A program made the translations under genes and the position numbers. From an uncultured Bariatricus sp. (GTDB lineage: Bacteria > Bacillota > Clostridia > Lachnospirales > Lachnospiraceae), in NCBI GenBank assembly GCA_934320645.1, contig CAKRFP010000020.1:1-50069 (forward strand): a stretch of DNA of 50,069 bases, given 5' to 3'. A model generated the notes under the pieces. It saw only the letters and a program-made list of their open reading frames with translations, was not told the origin of the DNA and did no database searches. Below, piece after piece: positions 40,505 through 49,999 of the stretch (positions are counted from its first letter, which is position 1; each line of letters starts with the position of its first letter).

Positions 40505-41758
40505 ATGGGACGTGTAGGACGATTTATATTGAAAGTGGCGGCAGTACTGATACTGATTATATCGGTGGGAGTATTTGCACTTTCACTTTTTACAGGGGAG
40601 ACAAGAAACGGGGATAATCTGCAGAGTGAGTTTGATTATCTGATCACGGTAGGAATTTCACAGAGCGGTGAGGATAGTCTCTGGAAAGAGGCAAATACAG
40701 CTTCCTTTATGGATACATTTGTGGAAGCGAACGGATATGAGGCAGTATATGCGGATGCCGGAATTGACCAGGAACAGCAGATTAACGATGTGAAAGGATT
40801 CATTGATCAGGGGGTAGATTATATTATTCTGAATCCGGTCTCAGAGATTGGCTGGGATGATGTGCTGAAGGATGCAAAAAAAGCACATATTCCGGTGATT
40901 CTGATAAATAACAGTATTGATACCGATGACAGCAGTCTGTATTCCTGCGTGCTTGGAAGCGATTATCAGAAGCAGATGAAGAATGCAGGAAAATGGCTGA
41001 ATTCCTATCTGAAAGAAGAGGAAGAGAAAAAGGAGGAGGAAGAGAAAGCAGCAGCGGAAGCGCTGACGCAGGAAGAAGCGGAGCAGGCGGAAAGTGAAGC
41101 GGCAGGGGAAGCATCAGACAATTCCCAGACAGCGGATGACACAAAATCTGATACAGCGGACAGCGGGACTTCCATCCTGGATAAAATTATAAAAGGCAGT
41201 TCGTCTGCGAAGGATCAGACGGACTCAACGGATGAAGATCAGACGGAAGAAGATAGCAAGATTAAAATTGCGGCGATTCAGGAGTTCATCGGTTCAGAGG
41301 AACAGCTGACGAGGGCACAGGGCTATCAGACCATGCTGGAGAAGTATTCAGACTGGGAGATGGTAGCACAGCAGACCGGTGACGATTCCAGGGAAGAAGC
41401 CCGGAAAGTTATGAAACTGTTTCTTGAACAGGAGCCGGATTTACGTGTGGTTTTCGCAGAGAGTGACGAGATGGCACTGGGAGCAATTGATGCGATCGAG
41501 GAGTCCGGAAAGACCTGTGGGGAAGATGGCGATATCATTGTGATTTCTTTTGGCGGAAGCAAGGAAGGGCTTGAAGCGGTAAAAGAAGGTAAGCTAAATG
41601 TCACTTTTGAATGCAATCCAAACCAGGGACCGAAGGCAGCAGAACTGATCCAGCGGCTTGAATCAGATATTTCCATCGATAAAGAGCAGTATGTGGAAGA
41701 GACATATTTCGATACAACTATGGATTTGGATGAAATCATAGGCAGCAGAACATATTAA
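40505..41758 (+). CDS. Membrane-anchored sugar-binding protein with acidic insert (sensor component)
   Basis: 417 residues. One N-terminal membrane anchor (~7-26, FILKVAAVLILIISVGVFAL) and no lipobox cysteine. The rest is a type I periplasmic-binding fold homologous to the lipoprotein SBP encoded at 45019: VGISQSGEDSLW with VGFSQVGAESDW, GVDYIILNPVSEIGWDDVLKDAKKAHIPVILI with VDYILLAPVTETGWDTVLQEAKDADIPVIIV. Residues ~170-253 are a Glu/Ala/Ser/Asp-rich low-complexity insert absent from the paralog. Arg residues of the paralog's ligand site are Lys and Asn here. Being co-operonic with a YesN/YesM pair, it probably senses sugar or transporter state and signals to the kinase. Confidence 0.82.
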   Translation: MGRVGRFILKVAAVLILIISVGVFALSLFTGETRNGDNLQSEFDYLITVGISQSGEDSLWKEANTASFMDTFVEANGYEAVYADAGIDQEQQINDVKGFIDQGVDYIILNPVSEIGWDDVLKDAKKAHIPVILINNSIDTDDSSLYSCVLGSDYQKQMKNAGKWLNSYLKEEEEKKEEEEKAAAEALTQEEAEQAESEAAGEASDNSQTADDTKSDTADSGTSILDKIIKGSSSAKDQTDSTDEDQTEEDSKIKIAAIQEFIGSEEQLTRAQGYQTMLEKYSDWEMVAQQTGDDSREEARKVMKLFLEQEPDLRVVFAESDEMALGAIDAIEESGKTCGEDGDIIVISFGGSKEGLEAVKEGKLNVTFECNPNQGPKAAELIQRLESDISIDKEQYVEETYFDTTMDLDEIIGSRTY

Positions 41759-41773
41759 AGGCAGGAAAGAAAA

Positions 41774-43390
41774 ATGATAAAAGTATTTTTGGTTGAGGAT
41801 GAAATTATTATCAGAAACGGGATTAAGAACAGTATTGACTGGGAAATGCATGATTATGATTTTGTTGGGGAAGCGAGTGACGGAGAACTTGCGCTGCCGA
41901 TGATCCTTGAGAAGAAACCGGATATTTTGATCACGGATATCAAGATGCCTTTTATGGATGGACTGGAACTCAGCGAGCAGGTTAAAAAAGTACTTCCTGA
42001 TACCAAGATTATGATCTTAAGCGGCTATAATGAATTTGATTATGCAAAGATGGCAATTAAGATCGGTGTGACAGATTACCTTCTGAAGCCAATTTCATCA
42101 GAAAAGCTGCTGGAAGCAATCAATAAAGTTGCGGAAGAAATCCAAAAAGAGCAAAGTAAAAAAGAACAGATGAACCAGTATGCCCGTGAAATGCAGGAGA
42201 ATAAAGAGAAGGACAAGTTTCAGTTTTTCAATCAGGTATTTGCAGGAAGTCTGCCTTTTGGAGAATGCCTGGAACAAGGCAAGCAGCTGGGAATGGAAAT
42301 CAGTGCAGAGGGATACTGTGTAGTCCTCTTTAAGACGGTTATGACCGAGCATCCAATGGATTATGACGAGGAGATTGTAAATGCAGCTGAAGAGATCGAA
42401 AAACTGGGCGAGCAGACAGAAAAGCTCCTGTGGTTCCGGCGTGGAGTAGAAGGCTGGGGATTCGTTGTACAGGGGACTGTCGGGGATGAACTGACGACAA
42501 GAGTAGTAAAGCTTCAGGAAAATCTGGAAAATCTCCTTGGAAAATATAAAAATCTGGAATATTTTGGTGGAATTGGGAGCCAGGTAGGACGTTTCAGCGA
42601 GATAAAAAGCTCATACAATGATGCAAACAGAGCTTTTGCAGAGCGTTTTTCAAGAAATTTAAGCCAGTTTATCCGTTATTCGGAAGTACATAAAGTGCAG
42701 GTGCAGGATGATGTTGAGATGCACAGACTTGGAACTATGGCAGAGAACCGGAAGATGCTGGAACGTTTTTTGAAGATTGGAACAGAAAATGAAATCAAGA
42801 GCTTTATGGATGCCTATTTTGATGCAATTGGAGAACAGAACCTGCAGTCAATGATGCTGAGACAATATATTGTTATGGATACCTTTATCAGTATCCAGAG
42901 TATTGGAGACAGCCTGAATATTGAAAAAGAAGACATCGAAAGGGAGCTTGGAGATATACGCGAGGTATCACAGTACGTTCAGGATCTGAATGCGACCGGA
43001 AAATATCTGGAAGATCTGGTCAGACGTATGATCCAGTTGAGAGAACAGGCATCCGGTCGGAGATATTCGGAGATTATTGAAAGAGCAAGGGACTATATCA
43101 GACAGAACTATATGTCGGATGAAATTTCACTGAATCTGGTTGCCGCAAGTGTCAATATCAGTCCAAGCTATTTCAGTTCTCTGTTCAGCCAGGAGGTAGG
43201 TTCTACTTTCGTGGAATATCTGACAGGAGTCCGTATGGAAAAGGCAAAAGAACTTCTGATGTGCTCAGATAAGAGAACATCAGATATTGGATATGAGGTG
43301 GGATATAAGGATTCCCACTATTTCAGCTATATTTTCAAAAAGACACAAGGCTGTTCACCAAAAGAATTCCGTTCCAGGGGAAGGGGATAA
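41774..43390 (+). CDS. YesN/AraC-type response regulator
   Basis: 538 residues. The N-terminal receiver has acidic pocket Glu8/Asp9, phospho-acceptor Asp55 (ITDIKMPFMDG) and the Lys of YLLKPIS (~105). A long middle part (~130-410) is typical of YesN proteins and probably dimerises. The C-terminal two-helix-turn-helix AraC domain (RARDYIRQNYMSDEISLNLVAASVNISPSYFSSLFSQEVGSTFVEYL...DIGYEVGYKDSHYFSYIFKKTQGCSPKEFR) binds DNA. Likely target: the SBP/ABC promoter at 44880-45018. It starts 15 bp after the sensor SBP. Confidence 0.92.
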   Translation: MIKVFLVEDEIIIRNGIKNSIDWEMHDYDFVGEASDGELALPMILEKKPDILITDIKMPFMDGLELSEQVKKVLPDTKIMILSGYNEFDYAKMAIKIGVTDYLLKPISSEKLLEAINKVAEEIQKEQSKKEQMNQYAREMQENKEKDKFQFFNQVFAGSLPFGECLEQGKQLGMEISAEGYCVVLFKTVMTEHPMDYDEEIVNAAEEIEKLGEQTEKLLWFRRGVEGWGFVVQGTVGDELTTRVVKLQENLENLLGKYKNLEYFGGIGSQVGRFSEIKSSYNDANRAFAERFSRNLSQFIRYSEVHKVQVQDDVEMHRLGTMAENRKMLERFLKIGTENEIKSFMDAYFDAIGEQNLQSMMLRQYIVMDTFISIQSIGDSLNIEKEDIERELGDIREVSQYVQDLNATGKYLEDLVRRMIQLREQASGRRYSEIIERARDYIRQNYMSDEISLNLVAASVNISPSYFSSLFSQEVGSTFVEYLTGVRMEKAKELLMCSDKRTSDIGYEVGYKDSHYFSYIFKKTQGCSPKEFRSRGRG

Positions 43391-43393
43391 AAG

Positions 43394-44881
43394 ATGAAGG
43401 GGAAATATAAAAACTGGTCGATCAATAAGAAACTGATGAGCATTTCACTGTCTGCGTTTCTGCCGATGGTATGTCTTGCGGCTTATCTGATCATGGCTCT
43501 GAATAACGCAGCGGATGCCTATTCGCAGGTAACAAAGAGTGTTGCCTACGCGAACCGGTATGTCGAAGATTTTAAGAGCCGGCTGGATTACAGTGTATAT
43601 CTTGCAGTTGTAAGTAACATGAAGCTGGAAGAGGTTGGGGATGGAGTGACAACGGTAAATGGTGTTGTGACAGTGAATCCGTATGACTATATTACAGAAA
43701 TGGAAGAGGCGTGCGATAAGATGACACAGAACGCAACGGTCGATCTCAATCAGTCGCAGGCAAGACGTATCAAAAATTCACTTTCCGCACTTCGTTTTTG
43801 TGTACAGGAACTGGATGAAGAAATTAAAGAACGGGCGCCGTATGATGAGCGCATGGATTATTTCAATAATAATATTAAAGATCTGACAACGCTGGTACAA
43901 TCAGGAATCCAGGATTATGTTTATCTGGAAACCTCCAACTTTGTGACCGTACAGACGGAATTGAACCGGAATAACCGGAATTCAACCATGCTTGCGATCG
44001 GAGTGGCAATTGTTGCGATGAGTATTTCCCTGCTGCTCAGTGGACGAGCAGCAAGAAGCGTGACAAGACCGATCCGTGATCTGTGTGATCTGACAGAGAA
44101 GGTTGCCGGCGGTGATTTCTCTGTAAAAACACAGGTCGAAGCGGGGGACGAGATTGCGGTGCTCACGCGGAGCTTTAATGATATGACAGAGGAAATCGGG
44201 ATTCTGGTAGATGATATCCGGAAAAAACAGGAAAATCTCAGAATTATTGAGAACCGACTTCTGCAGGAACAGATCAATCCACATTTCCTTTACAATACTC
44301 TTGATGCCATTGTCTGGCTTGCTGAGGAAAATAAAAGTGCAGAGGTTGTGAAAATGGTAACCTCGCTCTCTGATTTTTTCCGCACAACCTTAAGTAAAGG
44401 ACATGATTATATTACAGTGAAAGAAGAGCGGACGCATATTGAGAGCTATCTGGAGATCCAGCAATTCCGCTATCAGGACATTTTGGATTATGAGATTCAG
44501 ATGGATGAGGAGATCTACGGCTACATTATACCAAAGCTTACACTGCAGCCTCTTGTCGAAAATGCGCTTTATCATGGAATTAAGAATAAGCGGGGGAAAG
44601 GTAAAATCCTGATTACCGGTAAAAAGCAGGGGGACAAAATTATTTTCCAGGTCATTGACAATGGAAAGGGCATGACAGAGGAAGAACTGAACAGTCTCCG
44701 GAAAAAAATGGCAGGAACGGATACGGGAGATGAAGCGAAGGGCTTTGGTGTATCGAATGTGAACCAGAGGATAAAGTATTATTACGGGGAAGAATACGGA
44801 GTGTTCTTTGAAAGCAGAGAAAATGAAGGCACAAATGCGACGATCATCATAGCGGCTAAAAATATTCAACTTCCATCATAA
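43394..44881 (+). CDS. YesM-type sensor histidine kinase
   Basis: 495 residues. Membrane helix 1 (~15-36), an extracellular helical sensor of ~160 residues, membrane helix 2 (~200-218), then HAMP (RSVTRPIRDLCDLTEKVAGGDFSV, ~222-245). The His_kinase domain has the phospho-acceptor His297 in EQINPHFLYNTLDAIVW. The ATPase part has VENALYHGIKNK (N box), DNGKGM (G1) and GFGVSNVNQRI (G2). It starts 3 bp after the response regulator. A coupled SBP-kinase design, as in three-component sugar sensors, is inferred from operon order. Confidence 0.92.
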   Translation: MKGKYKNWSINKKLMSISLSAFLPMVCLAAYLIMALNNAADAYSQVTKSVAYANRYVEDFKSRLDYSVYLAVVSNMKLEEVGDGVTTVNGVVTVNPYDYITEMEEACDKMTQNATVDLNQSQARRIKNSLSALRFCVQELDEEIKERAPYDERMDYFNNNIKDLTTLVQSGIQDYVYLETSNFVTVQTELNRNNRNSTMLAIGVAIVAMSISLLLSGRAARSVTRPIRDLCDLTEKVAGGDFSVKTQVEAGDEIAVLTRSFNDMTEEIGILVDDIRKKQENLRIIENRLLQEQINPHFLYNTLDAIVWLAEENKSAEVVKMVTSLSDFFRTTLSKGHDYITVKEERTHIESYLEIQQFRYQDILDYEIQMDEEIYGYIIPKLTLQPLVENALYHGIKNKRGKGKILITGKKQGDKIIFQVIDNGKGMTEEELNSLRKKMAGTDTGDEAKGFGVSNVNQRIKYYYGEEYGVFFESRENEGTNATIIIAAKNIQLPS

Positions 44882-45018
44882 AAAAGCTAACTTTTTCACT
44901 GAAAAGCAGAAAATATTCTACCAAAAGAGGAAGATTTTCCGTTTTAAAAGTATGAAATTTTTATTATTATAAGTACATCAAGAGGTTGAGGAAACCCAAT
45001 AAAGGAGGAACATGTAAA

Positions 45019-46116
45019 ATGAAAAAAAGAAAAGTGTTAGCAGTATTGTTATGTGCAGCGATGACAGCAGCTTTAGCAGTTGGATGCGGTGGAAGCAAAG
45101 GATCTGACAGCAGCGACAAGAGCAGTGATTCATCAAGCTCATCCGATGATGTGATCACAGTAGGTTTTTCACAGGTAGGTGCAGAATCTGACTGGCGTAC
45201 AGCAAACTCTCAGTCAATGAAAGACACATTCAGCAAAGAAAACGGATATGACCTGATCTTTGATGATGCTCAGCAGAAACAGGAGAACCAGATCACAGCA
45301 ATCCGTAACTTCATCCAGCAGGAGGTTGATTACATCCTTCTTGCACCTGTTACAGAGACAGGATGGGATACAGTTCTTCAGGAAGCAAAAGATGCAGATA
45401 TCCCGGTAATCATCGTTGACCGTATGGTTGATGTATCTGATGACAGCCTTTACACAACATGGATCGGAACCGATGCTCTTTGCGAAGGTCGTAAAGCAGC
45501 TGAATGGCTGAACGGATTTGCAGAAGCAAAAGGAATCGCAGCATCTGATATCCATATCGCTGATATCCAGGGAACAATCGGATCTACAGCACAGATCGGA
45601 CGTACAAAAGGTCTTGAAGAAGGCGTTGACAAATACGGATGGGATCTTGTAGCTCAGCAGACAGGTGAATTTACACAGGCTAAAGGTCAGGAAGTTATGG
45701 AGTCTATGCTGAAACAGTATGACAACATCAACGTAGTATATTGCGAGAATGATAACGAAGCATTCGGAGCAATCGATGCAATTGAAGCAGCTGGTAAGAC
45801 AGTTGGATCTGATATCGCTAACGGCGAAATTATGGTAATTTCTTTTGATACAACACATGCAGGACTTCAGGATGTTCTTGATGGAAAGATCGAATGTGAC
45901 GTTGAGTGTAACCCACTTCACGGACCACGTGCAGAAGAACTTATCAAAAAACTTGAAGCTGGCGAAGATGTTGAAAAACTTAACTATGTAGATGAAGAAA
46001 TCTTTGCTAAAGATGACACAGTTAAATCTGTAAAAGCTACAAACAGCTTAGACGAAGAAAAAGAATTTGATGTAACACCACTTACACAGGATATTCTTGA
46101 CGGACGTGCATACTAA
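45019..46116 (+). CDS. ytfQ: Sugar ABC transporter substrate-binding lipoprotein (YtfQ-like, galactofuranose type)
   Basis: 365 residues from ATG 45019, fixed by AAAGGAGG at 45001-45008; the ORF can be extended upstream to 44986 but without a site. Lipoprotein signal peptide with lipobox ALAVGC, Cys23, then a Ser/Asp-rich linker. The mature part follows E. coli YtfQ closely: VGFSQVGAESDWRTAN, DAQQKQENQITAIRNFI, APVTETGWDTVLQEAKDADIPVIIVDR, with the ligand-contacting Arg residues retained. The expected ligand is galactofuranose or a similar furanose sugar. It is the first transporter gene; a hairpin after it probably keeps its level above that of the ATPase. Confidence 0.87.
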   Translation: MKKRKVLAVLLCAAMTAALAVGCGGSKGSDSSDKSSDSSSSSDDVITVGFSQVGAESDWRTANSQSMKDTFSKENGYDLIFDDAQQKQENQITAIRNFIQQEVDYILLAPVTETGWDTVLQEAKDADIPVIIVDRMVDVSDDSLYTTWIGTDALCEGRKAAEWLNGFAEAKGIAASDIHIADIQGTIGSTAQIGRTKGLEEGVDKYGWDLVAQQTGEFTQAKGQEVMESMLKQYDNINVVYCENDNEAFGAIDAIEAAGKTVGSDIANGEIMVISFDTTHAGLQDVLDGKIECDVECNPLHGPRAEELIKKLEAGEDVEKLNYVDEEIFAKDDTVKSVKATNSLDEEKEFDVTPLTQDILDGRAY

Positions 46117-46174
46117 AATACAGTAGCAGAGGTCGGATACATTATCTGACAGACACATAAGGGTGAACTAATAG

Positions 46175-46228
46175 AGAGGCGTGGTAGATAATAATCGGAA
46201 TGTGCCGGATATTTATACTACGCCCTCT
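46175..46228 (+). promoter_or_regulatory. Intercistronic hairpin between SBP and ATPase genes
   Basis: AGAGGCGTGGTA (46175-46186) pairs with TACTACGCCCTCT (46216-46228) with one bulged C, a 12-bp stem enclosing an AT/CCGG helix. TTTATT follows. It can act as a partial terminator or a 3' stabiliser giving excess binding protein, as at many SBP genes. Confidence 0.7.
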
Positions 46229-46259
46229 TTATTGAAAAAAGGAAAGCAGGTGGAAGAGT

Positions 46260-47771
46260 ATGGAGGGTAATGTTGTACTTACAATGCGGGACATTTCCAA
46301 GACATTTCCCGGTGTAAAAGCATTGCAGCATGTTGATTTTACACTTCGCAAGGGCGAAATTCACGCTCTGATGGGTGAGAACGGTGCAGGAAAATCTACA
46401 CTGATCAAAGTTCTTACCGGTGTACATGACTTTGAAAATGGCGAGATCCGTCTGGATGGAGTAGACGGTCCGATTATCAATAGATCACCTCAGGACGCAC
46501 AGAACAAAGGTATCAGTACTGTATATCAGGAAGTCAACCTTTGTCCGAATCTGACGGTGGCAGAGAATCTGTTTATTGGACGCGAACCAAGAAAAGCAGG
46601 ATTTATTGACTGGCGTACAATGAACAAACGTGCAACAGAGTTACTTAAGAGTCTTGATATTGATGCTTCTGCGACACAGAAGCTGGAAGAAGTGTCTCTG
46701 GCAAGACAGCAAATGATCGCAATCGCGCGTGCGGTTGATATGAAATGTAAGGTCCTGATCCTTGACGAACCTACTTCATCTCTGGATGATGATGAGGTTG
46801 CAAAGCTGTTCAAGCTGATGAACAGACTGAAAGGAGAAGGCGTAGGTATTATTTTCGTAACACACTTCCTGGAGCAGGTATATGCAGTCTGCGACAGAAT
46901 CACGGTTTTACGAAACGGTGAACTGGTTGGAGAATATGAAATTAAAGATCTGCCAAGAGTTATGCTTGTAGCAAAGATGATGGGTAAAGACTTTGATGAT
47001 CTTGCAGATATCAAGGGAGATCATGCAGAACTCAAAGAATTCATTCCGGTTATCGAGGCAAAGGGAATCGGTCATAAAGGAACGATCAAACCGTTCGATA
47101 TGACGATCAATAAAGGTGAGGTTGTTGGATTTACAGGGCTTCTTGGATCAGGACGTTCCGAACTGGTCCGCGCAATTTACGGAGCAGATAAAGCAGATTC
47201 CGGTACACTGAAGGTCAATGGAAAAGAAGTGAAGATCCACGCACCGATCGATGCAATGAAGCTTGGCATGGCATATCTTCCGGAAGACAGAAAGAAAGAT
47301 GGTATCATCGCAGATCTGTCTGTCCGTGAAAATATTATTATCGCTCTTCAGGCGAAAAAAGGTATGTTCCATCCAATGAGCAGAAAAGAGATGGATGAAG
47401 CAGCAGATAAATACATCAAGATGCTTCAGATTAAGACAGCAAGCCGCGAGACTCCGATCAAGAGTCTGTCAGGTGGTAACCAGCAGAAGGTTATCATCGG
47501 AAGATGGCTTCTCACAAATCCGGATTTCCTGATTCTGGACGAACCTACAAGAGGTATTGATATTGGAACTAAGACAGAGATCCAGAAACTGGTACTTGAT
47601 CTTGCAGATCAGGGAATGTCGGTTGCATTTATTTCTTCTGAAGTAGAAGAAATGCTCCGTACCTGCTCACGTATGGCAGTTATGCGAGACGGCAGAAAGG
47701 TTGGAGAAATTTCCGGTGACGAATTATCACAGGAAGGCATCATGAAAGCAATCGCAGGAGGTGAAGAGTAA
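46260..47771 (+). CDS. ytfR: Sugar ABC transporter ATP-binding protein (YtfR-like)
   Basis: 503 residues, two fused ABC domains. Domain 1: Walker A GENGAGKST (~39-47), Q-loop YQEVNLCPNLTVAENLFIGREP, Walker B VLILDEPTSSLD, with a degenerate signature (VSLARQQ). Domain 2: a degenerate Walker A GLLGSGRSE but a full signature LSGGNQQK and Walker B FLILDEPTRGID. This asymmetry is normal in the RbsA/YtfR class. The match to YtfR in the Q-loop block is close. Its stop shares bases with the next permease start (TAATG). Confidence 0.9.
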   Translation: MEGNVVLTMRDISKTFPGVKALQHVDFTLRKGEIHALMGENGAGKSTLIKVLTGVHDFENGEIRLDGVDGPIINRSPQDAQNKGISTVYQEVNLCPNLTVAENLFIGREPRKAGFIDWRTMNKRATELLKSLDIDASATQKLEEVSLARQQMIAIARAVDMKCKVLILDEPTSSLDDDEVAKLFKLMNRLKGEGVGIIFVTHFLEQVYAVCDRITVLRNGELVGEYEIKDLPRVMLVAKMMGKDFDDLADIKGDHAELKEFIPVIEAKGIGHKGTIKPFDMTINKGEVVGFTGLLGSGRSELVRAIYGADKADSGTLKVNGKEVKIHAPIDAMKLGMAYLPEDRKKDGIIADLSVRENIIIALQAKKGMFHPMSRKEMDEAADKYIKMLQIKTASRETPIKSLSGGNQQKVIIGRWLLTNPDFLILDEPTRGIDIGTKTEIQKLVLDLADQGMSVAFISSEVEEMLRTCSRMAVMRDGRKVGEISGDELSQEGIMKAIAGGEE

Positions 47772-48838
47772 TGAGCACAAATAAATCAGGATGGAAAAAG
47801 CTTACCTCTATGAGACTTTTCATGCCACTGGTATGTCTGCTTGCAATCATTATCGTAGCAACAATTACAATTCCGGGATTCTTAAGCATATCTCTTAAAA
47901 ATGGAGTTCCATACGGATATCCGGTCGATGTTATCAACCGTGCGTCCGAGCTGGTTATCCTGGCTGTTGGTATGACGCTTGTTACAGCAGCATCCGGAGG
48001 ACAGGATATCAGTGTCGGAGCTGTTATGGCAGTTGCCGCAGCTGTATGTTGCCAGATTCTTTCCGGTGGGGAAGTATCTGTAAACTCTCTGTCAGCACCG
48101 ATCATCGTTGCATTCCTTGCAGCACTGGTTGCTTCAGGACTCTGCGGTGCGTTTAACGGATTTCTGGTTGCAAAGCTGAACATTCAGCCGATGGTCGCAA
48201 CATTGATCCTTTACACAGCAGGTCGTGGTATTGCGCAGCTGATCACAGACGGACAGATTACATATGTACGTGTAAAATCTTACCAGGTATTCGGAAGCTA
48301 CGTCGGAAAATTCCCGATTCCGATGCCGGTTGTAATTGCAATTATCGTAGTTATCATTGCATATGCAATTTTGAAAAAGACAGCTCTTGGTCTTTATATC
48401 GAGAGTGTTGGTATTAACGGAACCGCATCCAGACTGGTAGGTCTTAACTCAACCATGATCAAATTCCTTACCTATCTGATCTGTGGTGTACTTGCAGGTG
48501 TTGCAGGATTTGTGGCTTCCAGCCGTATCTATTCTGCAGACGCCAACAACATTGGTCTGAACCTTGAAATGGATGCCATCCTTGCAGTTGCCCTCGGTGG
48601 AAACGCCCTTGGTGGTGGTAAGTTCAGCCTGATGGGATCTGTCATCGGAGCTTATACAATTCAGGCACTTACAACAGTTCTTTACGGACTGAATGTATCA
48701 GCCGATCAGCTTCCGGTCTACAAGGCAATCGTTGTTGTAGTCATTGTTGTCCTTCAGAGCCCGGTATTCAAGAAATTTATTGCAGTACAGAAAGAAAAAA
48801 GAACATCAAAGACTGCAGTGAAAGGAGGAGCTAACTAA
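47771..48838 (+). CDS. ytfT: Sugar ABC transporter permease (YtfT-like)
   Basis: 355 residues, about eight to ten membrane segments of the RbsC family. The conserved ASGGQDISVGAVMAVAAAV (~75-93) and ALGGNALGGGKFSLMGSVIGAYTIQALTTVLY (~270-300) are the family's coupling and core motifs. A short basic tail (KEKRTSKTAVKGG) ends it. It pairs with the next permease as a heterodimer, as YtfT/YjfF do. One-base overlaps on both sides (TAATG) show tight coupling. Confidence 0.88.
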   Translation: MSTNKSGWKKLTSMRLFMPLVCLLAIIIVATITIPGFLSISLKNGVPYGYPVDVINRASELVILAVGMTLVTAASGGQDISVGAVMAVAAAVCCQILSGGEVSVNSLSAPIIVAFLAALVASGLCGAFNGFLVAKLNIQPMVATLILYTAGRGIAQLITDGQITYVRVKSYQVFGSYVGKFPIPMPVVIAIIVVIIAYAILKKTALGLYIESVGINGTASRLVGLNSTMIKFLTYLICGVLAGVAGFVASSRIYSADANNIGLNLEMDAILAVALGGNALGGGKFSLMGSVIGAYTIQALTTVLYGLNVSADQLPVYKAIVVVVIVVLQSPVFKKFIAVQKEKRTSKTAVKGGAN

Positions 48839-49863
48839 TGAAAGCAAAAGTATCCGGAACAAAAAAGAAAATTAACGGAACGACATTCCTCCTTATGATC
48901 ACAATTTTACTGTTTGTTGTAATGTATGCAGCAGGTATGATCGTATTTAACGACAAAGGTTTTGCAAAACCGCAGATGTTCCTGAATCTGTTCATTTCCA
49001 ATGCAGGTCTTCTGGTTATCGCGATGGGCGAGACGATTGTTATGATCACAGCCGGAATCGATATCTCAGTTGGTTCTGTTACAGCACTTGTATGTATGGT
49101 TGCTGCAAACCAGATGGAAAATCACGGCGGAAGCGCTTATACCGCACTTCTTATGGCACTGGTGATCGGACTTCTCTTTGGCCTTGTTCAGGGATTCCTG
49201 GTATCTTATCTGGAGATCCAGCCATTCATCGTCACACTGGCAGGTATGTTCTTTGGACGTGGTATGACATCGATCATCAGTACCGATATGATTTCAATCA
49301 AGAATGCAACCTTCATGGCATGGGCAAAATACAAAATTTACATGCCGTTTGGTTCTTACAGTAAGAGAGGAAAATTCCTCCCGGCATATATTTACCCGAC
49401 AGTTATCATCGCAATCATCGTTCTGATCGTAATCATGATCGTTATGAAGTATACAAAATTCGGACGTTCTGTATATGCGATCGGTGGAAATGAACAGAGT
49501 GCTCTGATGATGGGACTGAATGTCAAGAGAACCAAAATGTGTGCATACCTTCTGGACGGCTTCCTTGCAGGACTCGGCGGATTCCTCTTCTGTATGAACA
49601 GCTGTGCCGGATTCGTAGAGCAGGCAAAAGGTCTTGAAATGGATGCGATTTCATCCGCCGTTATCGGTGGTACACTGCTGAGTGGTGGTGTCGGAACTCC
49701 ATTCGGAACCCTGTTCGGTGTATTGATCAAAGGAACGATTTCCAGCCTGATCACAACGCAGGGAACACTTTCCAGCTGGTGGGTACGAATCGTACTTTCC
49801 GCACTCCTGTGCTTCTTCATCGTTCTGCAGTCTGTATTTGCAAGCCTGAAGAAGAAAAACTAA
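48838..49863 (+). CDS. yjfF: Sugar ABC transporter permease (YjfF-like)
   Basis: 341 residues, same family: TAGIDISVGSVTALVCM (~77-93), IQPFIVTLAGMFFGRGM (~130-146), YAIGGNEQSALMMGLNVKRTKM and SSAVIGGTLLSGGVGTPFGTLFGVLIKG (~262-290). It is the last gene of the importer operon. AAAGGAGGAG lies inside the end of the previous permease gene. Confidence 0.88.
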   Translation: MKAKVSGTKKKINGTTFLLMITILLFVVMYAAGMIVFNDKGFAKPQMFLNLFISNAGLLVIAMGETIVMITAGIDISVGSVTALVCMVAANQMENHGGSAYTALLMALVIGLLFGLVQGFLVSYLEIQPFIVTLAGMFFGRGMTSIISTDMISIKNATFMAWAKYKIYMPFGSYSKRGKFLPAYIYPTVIIAIIVLIVIMIVMKYTKFGRSVYAIGGNEQSALMMGLNVKRTKMCAYLLDGFLAGLGGFLFCMNSCAGFVEQAKGLEMDAISSAVIGGTLLSGGVGTPFGTLFGVLIKGTISSLITTQGTLSSWWVRIVLSALLCFFIVLQSVFASLKKKN

Positions 49864-49914
49864 AGAAAGAACACTGCTTGGAATATTACAGGTGAAAAGA
49901 GGGACTGACGGGTA

Positions 49915-49943
49915 TTGACGGAAACTTTTTAATTGCCTATAAT
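49915..49943 (+). promoter_or_regulatory. Promoter after the importer operon
   Basis: TTGACG (49915-49920), 17 bp, TATAAT (49938-49943). It would start transcription near 49950, straight into the hairpin at 49959. Confidence 0.7.
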
Positions 49944-49958
49944 AAAAAAGTAGGATTG

Positions 49959-49995
49959 AAGCACCGGATGTTGAGTCGTACATCCGGTGCTTTTT
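49959..49995 (+). terminator. Terminator hairpin downstream of yjfF
   Basis: AAGCACCGGATGT (49959-49971) pairs with ACATCCGGTGCTT (49980-49992), 13 bp with an 8-nt loop, then T residues to 49995. Confidence 0.88.
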
Positions 49996-49999
49996 AGAT

